Source of the DNA: Haplomitrium mnioides
Lineage: Eukaryota; Marchantiophyta; Haplomitriopsida; Calobryales
Reading direction: 5' to 3'
Assembly: GCA_049999725.1 (NCBI GenBank)
Contig: JBNGIS010032481.1
Location: forward strand, 1-48,667
Length of the DNA stretch: 48,667 nucleotides
The position numbers and the translations under genes are program-made. Positions 1 to 9,300 of the stretch are shown here, piece by piece. The number at the start of each line of letters is the position of its first letter. Within the stretch, counting starts at the first letter, position 1. The notes under the pieces were generated by a model that worked only from the letters and a program-made list of their open reading frames with translations, was not told the DNA's origin and did not search any database.

Positions 1-259
1 CAATATTTTTGTATTGAGTATTCTTTCTTTGTAGAATTTGTTGTGTATTGATGATTGCAGCCACACTTCGACCCACCTCTCATATTCAATGTGCACTCAA
101 CATCAAAGTCACATGAGGAGAAACCGGCAAAGCCTCTAACTTTACAGACCGAGAAAGGCCGTCGGTTCATCTTGGATCGACCATCAACTATCACTCCGGT
201 TCTGGAACGCACAGGGCTCGATCGACTCCAAATACTCTTCCAGATGGACTGATATATGG
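1..259 (+). other. Unassigned segment upstream of LINE tail
   Basis: This stretch has an open frame at 55-252 (65 codons) with no family I recognise. The T-rich tract followed by gattgcag at 53-60 resembles a plant 3' splice site, so the frame could be an exon edge. It could equally be upstream LINE sequence, because the LINE frame starts within a few bases of its end. I cannot decide which. The window edge cuts off the context needed. Confidence 0.25.
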
Positions 260-886
260 GTGGCGAGTAGATCAGCTAAAGAGGCCACTTTAATGTGGCT
301 TATTGTTCAAAGAGGTATGCAAGTAGGGAGTTTCAAAAAAAAGACAGAAAAGCCTGGTTATGAGATTGATGCAAGATGTGTCTGCTGCAAGGAGGATTCT
401 ATGGAAGACATCATTCACTGTTTCTGGCTTTGCCCTAGGATCAGCACTATCTGGAAATGGGCAGGGAATATCATTAACAGATTAGTGTTTGCTGTTTGGG
501 GGAACTCCAAAAGGTGGAAACCAACATGGCAGCAATGCATCCTAGGTGACAGAACTCCAAAGGCCCTGGCCATAGCTAAAGAAATCTGGTCCCTTCTAAG
601 AGGAACTGTACTGTACTCTATATGGCTCTCTAGGAATGCTGCAGTGTTCGAGAAGTCGTACATGGATATGTACAGTTTAAAGAAGAAAATCTGGAGGAGG
701 TTGGTCGAGTATGGAAGGAAAGCTTGGCACGATGCCTGTAGAATTTGGAGGAAGGCTCAAAGTGAAGCAAAGAGAGAAAAAATTCTGGAAACCTTTGACA
801 GAACCTCGGGTGCTAGGCATTTTCTCTGTATCCGTGATGAAGACAATGTTTACTGGAATCTGGATGTTAGTAGTAATCTGGATTGA
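260..886 (+). CDS. LINE ORF2 C-terminal fragment, zinc-binding reverse-transcriptase tail
   Basis: This is a 208-codon open frame. Residues about 5-75 match the zinc-binding region that follows reverse transcriptase in plant LINEs. It has a CX2C pair (C40, C43) and HX4C (H53, C58), and a tryptophan-rich segment follows. Established knowledge: in the full protein this tail is C-terminal to the endonuclease and RT domains and helps target-primed reverse transcription. Neither catalytic domain is present here, so the fragment cannot transpose by itself. The remaining C-terminal part (residues 80-208) is basic and rich in W, K and R, as is common in these tails. The frame may extend upstream without this ATG, so the start is only the first Met. 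Confidence 0.65.
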   Translation: MASRSAKEATLMWLIVQRGMQVGSFKKKTEKPGYEIDARCVCCKEDSMEDIIHCFWLCPRISTIWKWAGNIINRLVFAVWGNSKRWKPTWQQCILGDRTPKALAIAKEIWSLLRGTVLYSIWLSRNAAVFEKSYMDMYSLKKKIWRRLVEYGRKAWHDACRIWRKAQSEAKREKILETFDRTSGARHFLCIRDEDNVYWNLDVSSNLD

Positions 887-1001
887 GGGTATTGGCCAGC
901 TGTGGTTTACTAGGCTTGATCCCAAAAGGGATTGATGGGTTGCTGTTTTTGCTGCTCGGCCTGATTGCTGGTCGCGGTTGTTCCTTTGATGTTTGAAAGA
1001 T

Positions 1002-1042
1002 AATAAAGCTGTTAACTTTCGGTCAAAAAAAAAAGAAAAAAA
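1002..1042 (+). other. LINE polyadenylation signal and A tail
   Basis: AATAAA at 1002-1007 is followed 17 bp later by an interrupted A run (1025-1042). This marks the 3' end of the LINE transcript that was reverse transcribed. The sequence directly downstream is family A leader, which gives a sharp right boundary. Confidence 0.7.
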
Positions 1043-1241
1043 GATTTTCTTATTCGTAAATTTGGAGAGAGGTTTTGTGATTCAGTGTTAGCATCAACTA
1101 AATATTTTATTTTACCTATTTTACATAATTGGAATATGTATGTACTTGTTTTCATATGAGTTACAAGCAGTTGAGTTGTAGCAGAAAATTTAAAAAAATC
1201 ATAAAGGCGAGTTCGAGAAATCTTTAAAGAGGAGCTTGGAT
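1043..1241 (+). other. A1 untranslated leader remnant
   Basis: This non-coding stretch aligns by eye with the leader of element A3 at 37066-37240, including the shared run gattttctt and the segment around ggagagaggtttt. It lies just upstream of the gag start, as a leader should. The primer-binding site and LTR of A1 are not in the window. Confidence 0.65.
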
Positions 1242-2102
1242 GATGGCAAAGTTAGAAGAACTCCAAAGAGCCCTCATAGCAAGCCAACAATAAACAAATA
1301 TGTTGATGGCAGAGATGGTGAAAATACGGTTGCAACAAGAGAACGAAGAAGGGAGTCGAGAAACACTACTTCAAAAGATGAGCATATCGTGTAAAGTGGA
1401 CGATTATGGAGGAAGCTGCACGGTAGGTGTCGTAGAAGGATGGGTGTATTAGATGGAATTTCACATGTCATATTATCCGCGTGCGTCAGATTTGGAGAAG
1501 GGACTATTTGCAAGATACTTTTTAGCACAACACGCATATATTTGGCTACAATGATAGTAGCGACAAAAAAATGCACAAGGAAAACAAGTTTTGTGGAGCA
1601 GCCTTAAAGAATACTTACTACAAAATTTCAAAGCAGTAGACTCTATGTTAACCGCAAGGACTAAGCTTTGTAGAGCAACAAGGCAGCGTTGCAAGGTACA
1701 TTGAAGAGTTTCGAAGCCTACAAGTCCAAGTGGAAGATATAAGTTCAACCGAGAGGCTCGACAAATTTTTGCAAGGATTAAAAAGGAAGATTCAAAAGGA
1801 AGTTATGATACACAACCCAAAGGATGTTAACGAAACCATCTCATTTGCTGAAAGAATTGAAGGAACATTGGGGATTGTACAAACATGAGTAAATTATAGC
1901 TCAATGCATATAGAGTTAGGATATATTAGAAGAAAAGATTTCAATCGCCTCAATCAACAACCAAGAGGACCACACAATGCTTTAGAAAGAAGAGCTAAAG
2001 AATGACAAGAAACACGAACATGTTATAATTGTAAGAGAATAGGGTATATTGCATCGAATTGTAGAGCAATATGATGCAATCAAGGACGAGTGTTTCGACG
2101 GC
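1242..2102 (+). pseudogene. gag: A1 gag (capsid and zinc knuckle), broken
   Basis: Translation from the ATG at 1242 gives a family A Gag interrupted by several stops and at least one frameshift near 1670. The middle (about 1480-1860) corresponds to the Retrotrans_gag capsid region found in A2 and A3. The zinc knuckle at about 2020-2065 reads CX2C and a final C, but the ligand histidine is replaced by tyrosine (YIASNC). Gag would package the RNA in cytoplasmic particles. With these lesions it cannot be made here. Identity is firm from the alignment among A1, A2 and A3. Confidence 0.75.
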
Positions 2103-2276
2103 CTCTTCATAATGTCAATAATGGAGAAGAAGAAGAATGTCAGGGAAACAAAGGGCGCCAATAAAAAAACCTCGTGGTTTTGTTGGGACAAAGAAGAAAG
2201 ACGAAGAAATTTTTTGACAAAAGCAAATATACTATATAGAAAAACAAAAAAATAGAGGAGTAATTGTGGTTGATGG

Positions 2277-2618
2277 ATGGATGGAAGGATTGGCAATCAT
2301 ATTTTGGTGGACTCCGGAGCAGAAGAAAATTGTTTGCTACGAGTGATAGCTTTGAAGCTGAAATTGCTAGTTGAAAAAGAAGAGCACGAGGTGGTTGAAA
2401 TGGCAAATGGCCAAAGTAAGCCTATTGAGCATTTGTCTCAAACTATAGCTCTACATATGGGCAACTATAAAGAGAATTTGGAGTGGAAAATCACGACATT
2501 GGCGAGATATGATGCGATTCTTGGAATGAAATGGCTACAAAGATATAACACGCAAGTAGATTGGCGTAAGAGGACACTCACGACTTCTCAATGGAAGATT
2601 CGAGGGGAGAGAGTATGA
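2277..2618 (+). pseudogene. pro: A1 aspartic protease domain
   Basis: A 113-codon open stretch carries the retroviral-type active-site motif DSGA (Asp codon 2310-2312) in the context ILVDSGAEEN. A downstream ILGMKWL block is typical of Ty3/gypsy proteases. In the family this domain cleaves the Gag-Pol polyprotein inside the particle. The catalytic triplet is intact, but the frame is cut off from gag and RT by stops, so it is a fragment of a dead polyprotein. Confidence 0.75.
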
Positions 2619-2703
2619 CCTCATTCAAGGCACCTACCCTTATATGTGATTAGAGCACATTTAATCAAAAAATAAGATAGAGTGTTTTTGGGGCTCATAA
2701 CAT

Positions 2704-4020
2704 GAACTCACAGTTGAGAAAGAGGACTTAAAGCATAAAGTTCCCCATGATCTTCAAGGTATTTTGAAGGAGTTTCACGACGTCTTTCCCAATGATTTAC
2801 CCCATAGATTGTTGCTCAAAAGATATATTGATCATAAGATTGAGGTTTTTCCAAAAACTATTCCACTATGCAAAGCCTCGTATCAATTGCTTCCTTATGA
2901 ACTCAAGGAATGCAAATCTCAGATTATTGAATTGTTGGAGAAGGGGTTCATTCAGCCAAGTATATGTCCTTATGGTGCACCAGTATTATTTGTGAAGAAG
3001 AAAGATCGGAGTATGAGAATATGTATCGACTATTGAGCACTCAACCAACAAACGGTGAAAAATAAATATTCGTTACCTAGAATGGATGATTTGTTTGATC
3101 AACTTCAAGGAGTAAATTACTTCACAAAGTTAGATTTGAAAAATGGATATAATCAAATCCAAATTGTAGAAGGTGATGTGCAAAAAACAACATTTCGAAG
3201 ATGATATGGGCATTTTGAATACATACTTAGGTCTTTTGGATTAACCAATGCTCCTGCCACATTTATGAGACTCATGAATGATATTTCTCGATCTTATTTG
3301 GATAAGTTTGTTATTGTATTTTTGGATGACATTCTCATTTACAGCAATAATCTTCAAGAGCATCAACAACACCTTCGTATGGTATTAAAAGCACTTTGAA
3401 ATCACAAGTTATATGTGAAGATGTCAAAATGTGAAATTGGGAAAAGGGAGGTGGACTACTTGGGTCATCGTGTAAGTGCATCAAGAATCCAAGTTATGGA
3501 TGAGAAAGTAAAGGCAATTCAAAAGTGGGAAGCTCTTAGTGATCACACACAACTATGAGGATTTTTGGGGATAACTGGGTTTTATCGCCGATTTGTGAAA
3601 GGTTTTGCACAAATAGCAGAACCATTGACCAACTTGCTCAAGAAAAGTCATACGTTGGCATGAGGAGCTACAAAAGAGTTGGTGTTTCAAGCATTGAAGA
3701 AATACTTCTTCATGCTCTTATTCTTAAATGGTATGATTCCAAACGACAAATCAAACTTTCGTTGGATGCATCAAGAAAAGCTATAGGTGGAGTCTTGCAA
3801 TAAGAATGGGAAGATGGTTGGCATCCTATTGCCTTCTTTTCTAGAAAATTAAGCAATGCAGAGCAGAACTAACACACCACAAAACGTGAAGAATTGGAGA
3901 TTGTGTTGTCAACCAAGCATTGGAACCACTATCTAGGAGATAAGAAGTTTGTGGTCGAAACTGATCACATGCCTCTTATCTATCTAGAAACTCAAAAAGA
4001 GCTCTCAAAAAGATAGATTC
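2704..4020 (+). pseudogene. pol: A1 reverse transcriptase and RNase H, broken
   Basis: The RT begins with the linker ending in FHDVFPND (about 2770-2800), then the RMDDLFDQL and KLDL segments. The catalytic FLDDI motif has both Asp codons intact at 3325-3330. The thumb/connection region contains YLGH (about 3460). RNase H follows from about 3690 to 4020 and includes the TDHMPL segment. Premature stops occur near 3034, 3202, 3400, 3556 and 3660, and there are frameshifts around 3600-3700. RT and RNase H copy element RNA into DNA; this copy cannot produce them. Confidence 0.8.
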
Positions 4021-4049
4021 TATGGGCGGAGTGGCGACAACGGTTCCAT

Positions 4050-4772
4050 ATGAAGATGGTTTATGTGGAAGAAAAAGGTCAAATTGCAGATACCTTAACA
4101 CACATGCTTCAATTCAACATCATGTCTGAAATCACAATTCATCCTACTTGGTGGACAAAGATGTTGGCTGCAATCAAGACATATGAAGAGATCATTGCTA
4201 CACAACAAAAGAAGCTAATGAAAGAAGTGAGAGGATTGATTTTCTTCCAAGATAAGTATGGGTTTCCAATAATATTAAGCTTTGCTCTGAAATTTTATAT
4301 GAAGCACATGATTTCGCAGTAGGAGGCCATGTTAGAATTGAGAAGACTTTGGACAATCTTCAACAAGTTTATTATTGGCCTAAAATGCATCATGATGTGG
4401 AGGAATATGTTCAGAGTTGCTTGGCTTGTTAACAAAACAAGGCTACCAACCTTAAACGAGGAGGCTTGTTGCAACCATTACCTATCTCCAATCATCGATG
4501 GGAGCATGTGAGTATGGATATTATGTGTGAGCTATCTCATACTTCTACAGGCTATAATGTTATTGTTGTTATTGTGGACAAGCTTAGCAAAATGATTCAT
4601 ATTCGTCCAACTACCAAATCAGTGCTGCACTTGAGCTAGTATAAATTTATTTGTAGGCAATCTACTCGCATCATAGCACTTTCAAAGTTATTATTTCGGA
4701 TCGAGGCACTCAATTCACCAACATGTTTTGGCACACTAGATTTGGTCTTCTCAATACAAAACTGGCTATGTC
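4050..4772 (+). pseudogene. int: A1 integrase N-terminal and core fragment
   Basis: Frames from about 4050 onward encode the tail of RNase H and the integrase HHCC zinc region (about 4300-4440, frameshifted). The core start around MDI (4516-4524) follows. The fragment ends in a segment equivalent to the FGLLKPKLAMS region of copy A4, reading FGLLNTKLAMS up to about 4772. There it changes abruptly to gag sequence of A2. The third catalytic residue, the chromodomain and the 3' LTR are missing. Confidence 0.7.
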
Positions 4773-4790
4773 CAAGAAGGAGCTTGGATG

Positions 4791-5648
4791 ATGGCCAAGT
4801 TGGAGGAGCTTCAAGTAGCTTTCATAGCAAGTCAACAACAAACAAACATACTAATGGGAGAAATGGTGAAAATGCGACTACAACAAGAGAATGGAGAAGG
4901 AAGTTGAGAAACATTTCTACAAAAGATGAGCAAGATGTGTAAAGTGAAGCCTTTTGGAGGAAGTCGTATGGTTGGTGTTGTAGAAGGGTGGGTTTATCGA
5001 ATGGAGGTTCACATGTCATACTATCTGCATGTTTTGGATTTGGAGAAAGGATTATTTGCAAGTTCATTTTTAACTGAACATGCATCCATTTGGCTACAAG
5101 GATGGGAGCGGCAGAAAATGGCACGAGGAGAACAATTTTTGTGGAGTGCTCCAAAAGAAAGTTTACTATAAAACTTCAAAGTCGTAGACTCTATCTAACT
5201 GCAAGAACCAAGCTTTGGGAGTTAGAGCAACAAGGAAGCGTTGCAAGGTATATTGAAGAGTTTTGGAGCTTTTAAGCTCAAATCGAGGATATGAGTTCAG
5301 CCGAAGCCCTTGACAAGTTTCTACAAGGATTGAAGAGAAAGATTCGAGGGGAAGTCATGATGCGCAACCCAAAAGATGTTAATGAAGCCATATCGTTTGC
5401 GTAGAGAATAGAAGCAACACTAGGGATTGTGCAAATAGGAGGGAATTATAGCCCCGCATCTATGGAGTTGGGGAATATAAGAAGAAAAGACTTCAATCGC
5501 CTAAATCACCAACAAGCCGGGCTACATATTACTACAAATAAGAAGATAGAAGAGAGGCAAGAAACTAGAACATGCTACAATTGTGATCGAATAAGATATA
5601 TTGCACCAAATTGTAGAGCGATACAACACAATCAAGGGAAAGTGTTTT
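4791..5648 (+). pseudogene. gag: A2 gag, broken
   Basis: The ATG at 4791 is the same start as in A1. The capsid region (about 5080-5440) is recognisable across frames, with the segments IWLQGW, ARYIEEF and RNPKDVNEAI. A zinc knuckle lies at about 5570-5615 with CX2C and a final C. As in A1, the ligand His is Tyr (YIAPNC), and the preceding Gly is Arg. Stops occur at 4939, 5167, 5272 and 5401. The knuckle lesion is not shared by A3, which keeps His but loses the last Cys. Confidence 0.72.
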
Positions 5649-5832
5649 GACGACCTCTTCACAATATCAACAATGAAAGAGATAAAAAATATCGGGGAAA
5701 CGATTGGCACGAGTAAAAGAACCTCGCGATTTTGCTAGGATGAAGAAGAAATGCGAGGGAAAAAGTCGACAAAGTCAAATATGTGAGGTAGAAAAACAAA
5801 AAAATTAAGGACTAATTGTAGTTGATGGGTGG

Positions 5833-6147
5833 ATGGAAGGATTTCCAATAAAGGTTTTGGTGGATTCTGGAGTAGAAGAAAGTTATTTATCACGAGCAAT
5901 GGCACTAAAGTTGAAGTTGTCTATTGAGAAAGAAGAGCACGAGGTAGTTGAAATGGCAAATGGAAAAAGCAAGCAAATTGGAAGATTGTCTCAAAGTATA
6001 TGTTTACATGTGGGCAACTATCAAGAATATCTTGAATGGAAGATCACAACATTAGTAAGATATGATGCTATTTTGGGAATGAAGTTGTTGAGAAGACATA
6101 ACCCGCAAGTGGACTGGCAAAAAAAGAGCCTCCTAACACCTCAATAG
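5833..6147 (+). pseudogene. pro: A2 aspartic protease domain
   Basis: This open stretch of 104 codons has the active-site motif DSG (Asp codon 5863-5865) within VLVDSGVEES, plus the conserved ILGMK block near its end. It is the same domain as at 2277-2618. The catalytic triplet is kept. A stop at 6145 separates it from RT. Confidence 0.72.
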
Positions 6148-6249
6148 AAGATTTGGGGAGATCGTGTACGACATTATTCAAGGAAACTACCTCTATATGT
6201 GATTGGAGCAAAATCAATAAAAAGATAAGATGTAGTATTTTTGGGACTC

Positions 6250-7590
6250 ATACATGAGGTTAAAGGTGATAAAGAGGACTCCAAGCATAAAGTCCCACAT
6301 GAACTTCAAGGGGTTTTGAAAAAATTTCATGATGTTTTTCCCAATGATTTACCTCTAGGTTTGCTGCCTAAATGATCTATTGATCATAAGATTGAGGTTT
6401 TTCCAGGAAGTACTCCACCGTGCAAGGCACCATATCGTTTGCCTTCTCATGAATTGGAAGAATGCAAAATTCAAATCATTGAACTATTGGAGAAAGGATT
6501 TATTCAGCCAAACATCTCTCCTTATAGTGCACCAATATTATTCGTGAAAAAAAAAATGGAAGTATGAGGATGTGTATCGACTACCAGGCCCTCAACCAAC
6601 AAACAGTGAAAAATAAATATCCATTACAAAGAATGGACGATTTATTTGATCAACTTCAAGGAGCGAACTACTTTACCAAGTTGGATTTGAGACGTGGATA
6701 CAACCAAATCCGAATTGCAGAGGGTGACGTGCAGAATACAACATTTTGAAGTCGATATGGGCATTTTGAATATCTCGTTATGCCATTTGGATTAACTAAT
6801 ACTCCTGCAACTTTTATAGACCTAATGAATGATATTTTTCAATCTTTGTTGGATAAGTTTGTTATTGTTTTCTTGGATGACATTCTTATTTACAGCAAAA
6901 ATCTTCATGATCATCAACAACACCCTCGAACATTATTGAAGGTACTTCAAGACCACAAACTATATAGTAAGATGTCAAAATGTGAAATTGACAAAAGAGA
7001 GGTTGATTACTTGGGGCACCGAGTAAGTGGAGGAGGAATTCAGGTCATGGATGAGAAAGTAGAGGGCATTTCAAAATGGGAAGCTCCTAGTGATCAAACG
7101 CAGCTATAAGGATTTTTGGAGATGGATGGGTTTTGTCGTTGATTTGTGAAAAGATTTGCACAAATAGGAGAACCATCGACCAATTTGCTCAAGAAAAATC
7201 ATACATAGACATGGGGAGCCGTAGAAGAATTGGCATTACAAGCATTGAAGAAATCACTTCTTCATACTCCTATTCTCAAATGGTGTAACTCTAAACGACC
7301 AATAAAACTTTGAGTTGATGCATTGGGAAAAGCTATATGTAGGGTTTTGCAACAAGAATGGGAGGATGGCTGACATCCTATTACTTTCTTCTCCAGAAAG
7401 TTAAGTAGCACAAAGCAAAATTATCATACCACGGAGTTTGAGGAGCTAGTGATCATGTTATCCACCAAGCATTGGAAGCATTATCTTGGAGACAAGGAGT
7501 TTATTTGTTGAGACAGATCATAAACCTCTACTCTATTTTGAAACAAAAAAAGAGCTTTCCAAAAGGCAGACTTGATGGGCGGAGTGGCAA
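6250..7590 (+). pseudogene. pol: A2 reverse transcriptase and RNase H, broken
   Basis: The linker with FHDVFPND (about 6330) leads into [13 protein letters not shown] and [12 protein letters not shown] are read at about 6630-6710. The catalytic FLDDI motif has both Asp codons intact at 6876-6881, and DYLGH lies near 7010. Two long open pieces (6564-6749 and 6780-7109) are separated by a single stop. RNase H (about 7300-7590) is interrupted near 7370 and shifted near 7500. This is the best-preserved family A RT in the window, but it is not a functional gene. Confidence 0.8.
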
Positions 7591-7599
7591 CATCGCTTT

Positions 7600-7847
7600 A
7601 ATATGAAGATGGTATATGTGGAAGGAAAACGACAAATTGCAGATGCTTTGAGTCGCATGCCTCAACTCAACATCTTGTCAGAAGTTGCCATACATCCTAC
7701 ATGGTGGTAAAAAATGTTGGCTACTGTTAAGGAAGATGAAGAGATAATTGCTGCACAACAAAAGAAGTTGGTAGAAATGGTACAAGGTTTGATTTTCTTC
7801 CAAAATAAGGTATAGGTCCCTAATAATGTTATGCTTTGCTTTGAAGC
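7600..7847 (+). pseudogene. int: A2 integrase start, truncated
   Basis: The segment encodes the RNase H/integrase boundary (RQIADALSRMPQLNILSE) and the first integrase residues up to the block equivalent to WVPNN. It stops before the HHCC zinc finger is reached. The break at about 7847 is abrupt, and no LTR or duplication is visible there. Confidence 0.65.
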
Positions 7848-7856
7848 TACCTTTAT

Positions 7857-7935
7857 TCTATGCACACATTTGGTTCACTTCTTGGCCTTGTGCACGCATA
7901 GGGTTGAGTCCTTGATCTTATGCGTGCATAGAGTT
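7857..7935 (+). repeat. Short array of about 30-bp units with ATGCGTGCAT-like core
   Basis: Three cores lie at about 7859, 7888 and 7919. The third reads tatgcgtgcata, and the other two differ from it by one or a few bases. They are separated by related gttcac/cttgatctt segments. The array begins about 10 bp after the end of A2. It resembles the cores of the arrays at 9023, 10913, 24022 and 26952. Confidence 0.55.
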
Positions 7936-9022
7936 CACCTTCTCAATCTTCTCAAGTGAAGCTATTTGATTCAATAGAAGCAATCTTTTTTCCCAATATA
8001 CTCGCCATCACACTTGATGTTTTTGGTAGTCCATCGCTTACTTCCAAAGAATTGCGGTTTGAACAAATCTCACCCTTCATATCAAAAGCAAGTTTTTTTT
8101 TTGTGAAGATGAATCTTGAAATTCCAACTTCTTCTTGCTTTAAAAAACTCCAGCCATTGATAAAGCTCACTAAAAATGAACTATTTGAAGAAACAACTTT
8201 AACAAATATTGTCATCCTCTTACGACCTATCTAAATATATGTTTTAAAAGAAATTTTTACAAAACAACAAAATTGAGAACTTTTGTTAAGAAAATTTTAA
8301 AAAAATTTGGAAAGATGAAAACGAGCAATGCTTTATATACTAACTTCTTCTTATTTGCACTACTCAAACCTAAGTGTCAAAAGCTTCGTGAATCATTTTT
8401 TGGAAGGAAAGGCATTTTGTGAAATTTAGGTGTAAAAAAAGTGTGAGTGGAAAGTTTCTTTCTATTATCATGAGTTCTCTTTCTAGTTTTTGTTTTCTTA
8501 TCAAACATACTTTTGCATTTCCTTGTTATTTTGCTATTTTGAGCCATTCAAAATTTTCACACTTTTGTTCATAAGATTATTTACTTTAAATTCTACTAGT
8601 TTTCAATTTCTAGAAAATGGCATCACAAGTCAATGTTTCAAGACCTCCTCAACCAAAGCCTTGCAAGTATTTAGATGTTATCAAGTCTCTCAAGCCCTAA
8701 ACATTAGAGTGGGATTGGCTTGTAAATTGTGGATCCTTGAAAGATCGTGATCAACATCTTTACTTTTGATTTGGAAAAGGTGAGAAATTCAACTAGGGCC
8801 TTGTTGTCCAAATCACAATGGCTTTTTTAAAGAGAGCCAGCGAGCTAACATTGGGTTGCTTGTGCAGTGATAGGATGTCAATACCCTGTACAAGACATTT
8901 CACAAATGATTTGCATTTTCCAAGATGAAGGAGAGGGATATTTTTGCCAAGCATCTTCAGACGGCAACGTAAGATTTGAAAACCTTTTCTCATTGGTTTT
9001 TTTTCTTGACTTACTCTAAACG
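7936..9022. other. Unassigned AT-rich sequence
   Basis: No recognisable gene. The longest open stretch is 7956-8234 on the plus strand (92 codons, F- and L-rich), and it has no family I know. A TATA-like tttatatac lies near 8331, after a run of A-rich sequence. The composition resembles a promoter or LTR region of an unidentified element, but I found no matching second copy to support an LTR. Confidence 0.3.
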
Positions 9023-9300
9023 TTATGCGCACATGGACTTGAGAGTCTATGCGTGCATGAACTTGGGAGTCCAGGCATGGACTTGGCAGTCCAAGCGATT
9101 GGACCTGGGATTCCATGCGCGCATGGACCTTGGAGTCCCTATGCACTTGGACTTGTGAGTCTTTGTGCGCCTTGACTCACATTGTCAAGTACCTACGCAT
9201 TAAGACTACCATGTCCATGCGTGCATGGACTTCTAGGTCCATGCGCGCTTGGACTCCCAAGTTCATGTGTGCATGGACTCTCAAGTCCATGCGCGCATAA
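9023..9300. repeat. 24-bp tandem array of alternating palindromes (array 1)
   Basis: About 11-12 imperfect units of 24 bp. Each unit combines two self-complementary parts: a 14-bp one close to GGACTTCAAAGTCC and a 10-bp one close to ATGCGCGCAT. Because both parts are palindromic, the array reads almost the same on each strand. The period is a multiple of three, so both strands carry open frames with an octapeptide repeat around VHARMD. The CG-rich cores contrast with the surrounding AT-rich, CpG-poor DNA. Similar sequence recurs at 10913-11200. Confidence 0.8.

Larger units (their letters stand above)
260..1042 (+). mobile_element. 3' end of an L1-type LINE (non-LTR retrotransposon)
   Basis: The end of a reverse-transcriptase polyprotein is followed by a short 3' UTR, an AATAAA signal and an A tail. 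This is the expected 3' structure of a plant LINE. Immediately after the tail, sequence resumes that matches the leader of family A elements (compare 1043-1240 with 37066-37250). The LINE therefore inserted into, or truncates, the leader of element A1. The 5' boundary and the left target-site duplication are not resolved and may lie left of the window. The open frame suggests this insertion is younger than the heavily stopped chromovirus genes next to it. Confidence 0.75.
1043..4772 (+). mobile_element. Family A chromovirus copy A1 (Ty3/gypsy), 5' and 3' truncated
   Basis: The order is leader, gag, protease, RT, RNase H and partial integrase, which is the Ty3/gypsy order. No LTR remains inside the window. 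The 5' side is interrupted by the LINE tail, and the 3' side stops inside the integrase core at about 4772, where the gag start of copy A2 follows directly. Many stops and frameshifts break every gene. The copy shares sequence with A2, A3 (30986-47153) and A4 (17702-23173, minus). Confidence 0.88.
4773..7847 (+). mobile_element. Family A chromovirus copy A2, truncated at both ends
   Basis: The copy starts at the gag start with no leader or LTR, immediately after the integrase of A1. It runs through protease, RT and RNase H into the beginning of integrase. It stops at about 7847, where unrelated sequence with short ATGCGTGCAT-type repeats begins. Its genes are somewhat less interrupted than those of A1. 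The direct orientation and the loss of all LTR sequence at both ends point to illegitimate recombination rather than simple insertion. Confidence 0.87.

Noticed and set aside
6564-7109. A2 reverse transcriptase as a functional gene
   Set aside because: The catalytic FLDDI is intact, but a stop separates the two open pieces and more lesions lie on both sides. The element has no LTRs.
7956-8234. 92-codon open frame as a host gene
   Set aside because: No recognised domain, AT-rich composition, no conserved neighbours, and an overlapping minus-strand open frame of similar length. The evidence is too weak to call a gene.
9023-9300. CRISPR-like regularly spaced short palindromes
   Set aside because: There are no unique spacers. 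The whole 24-bp unit is repeated, the setting is a plant retrotransposon cluster, and no cas-like genes are present.
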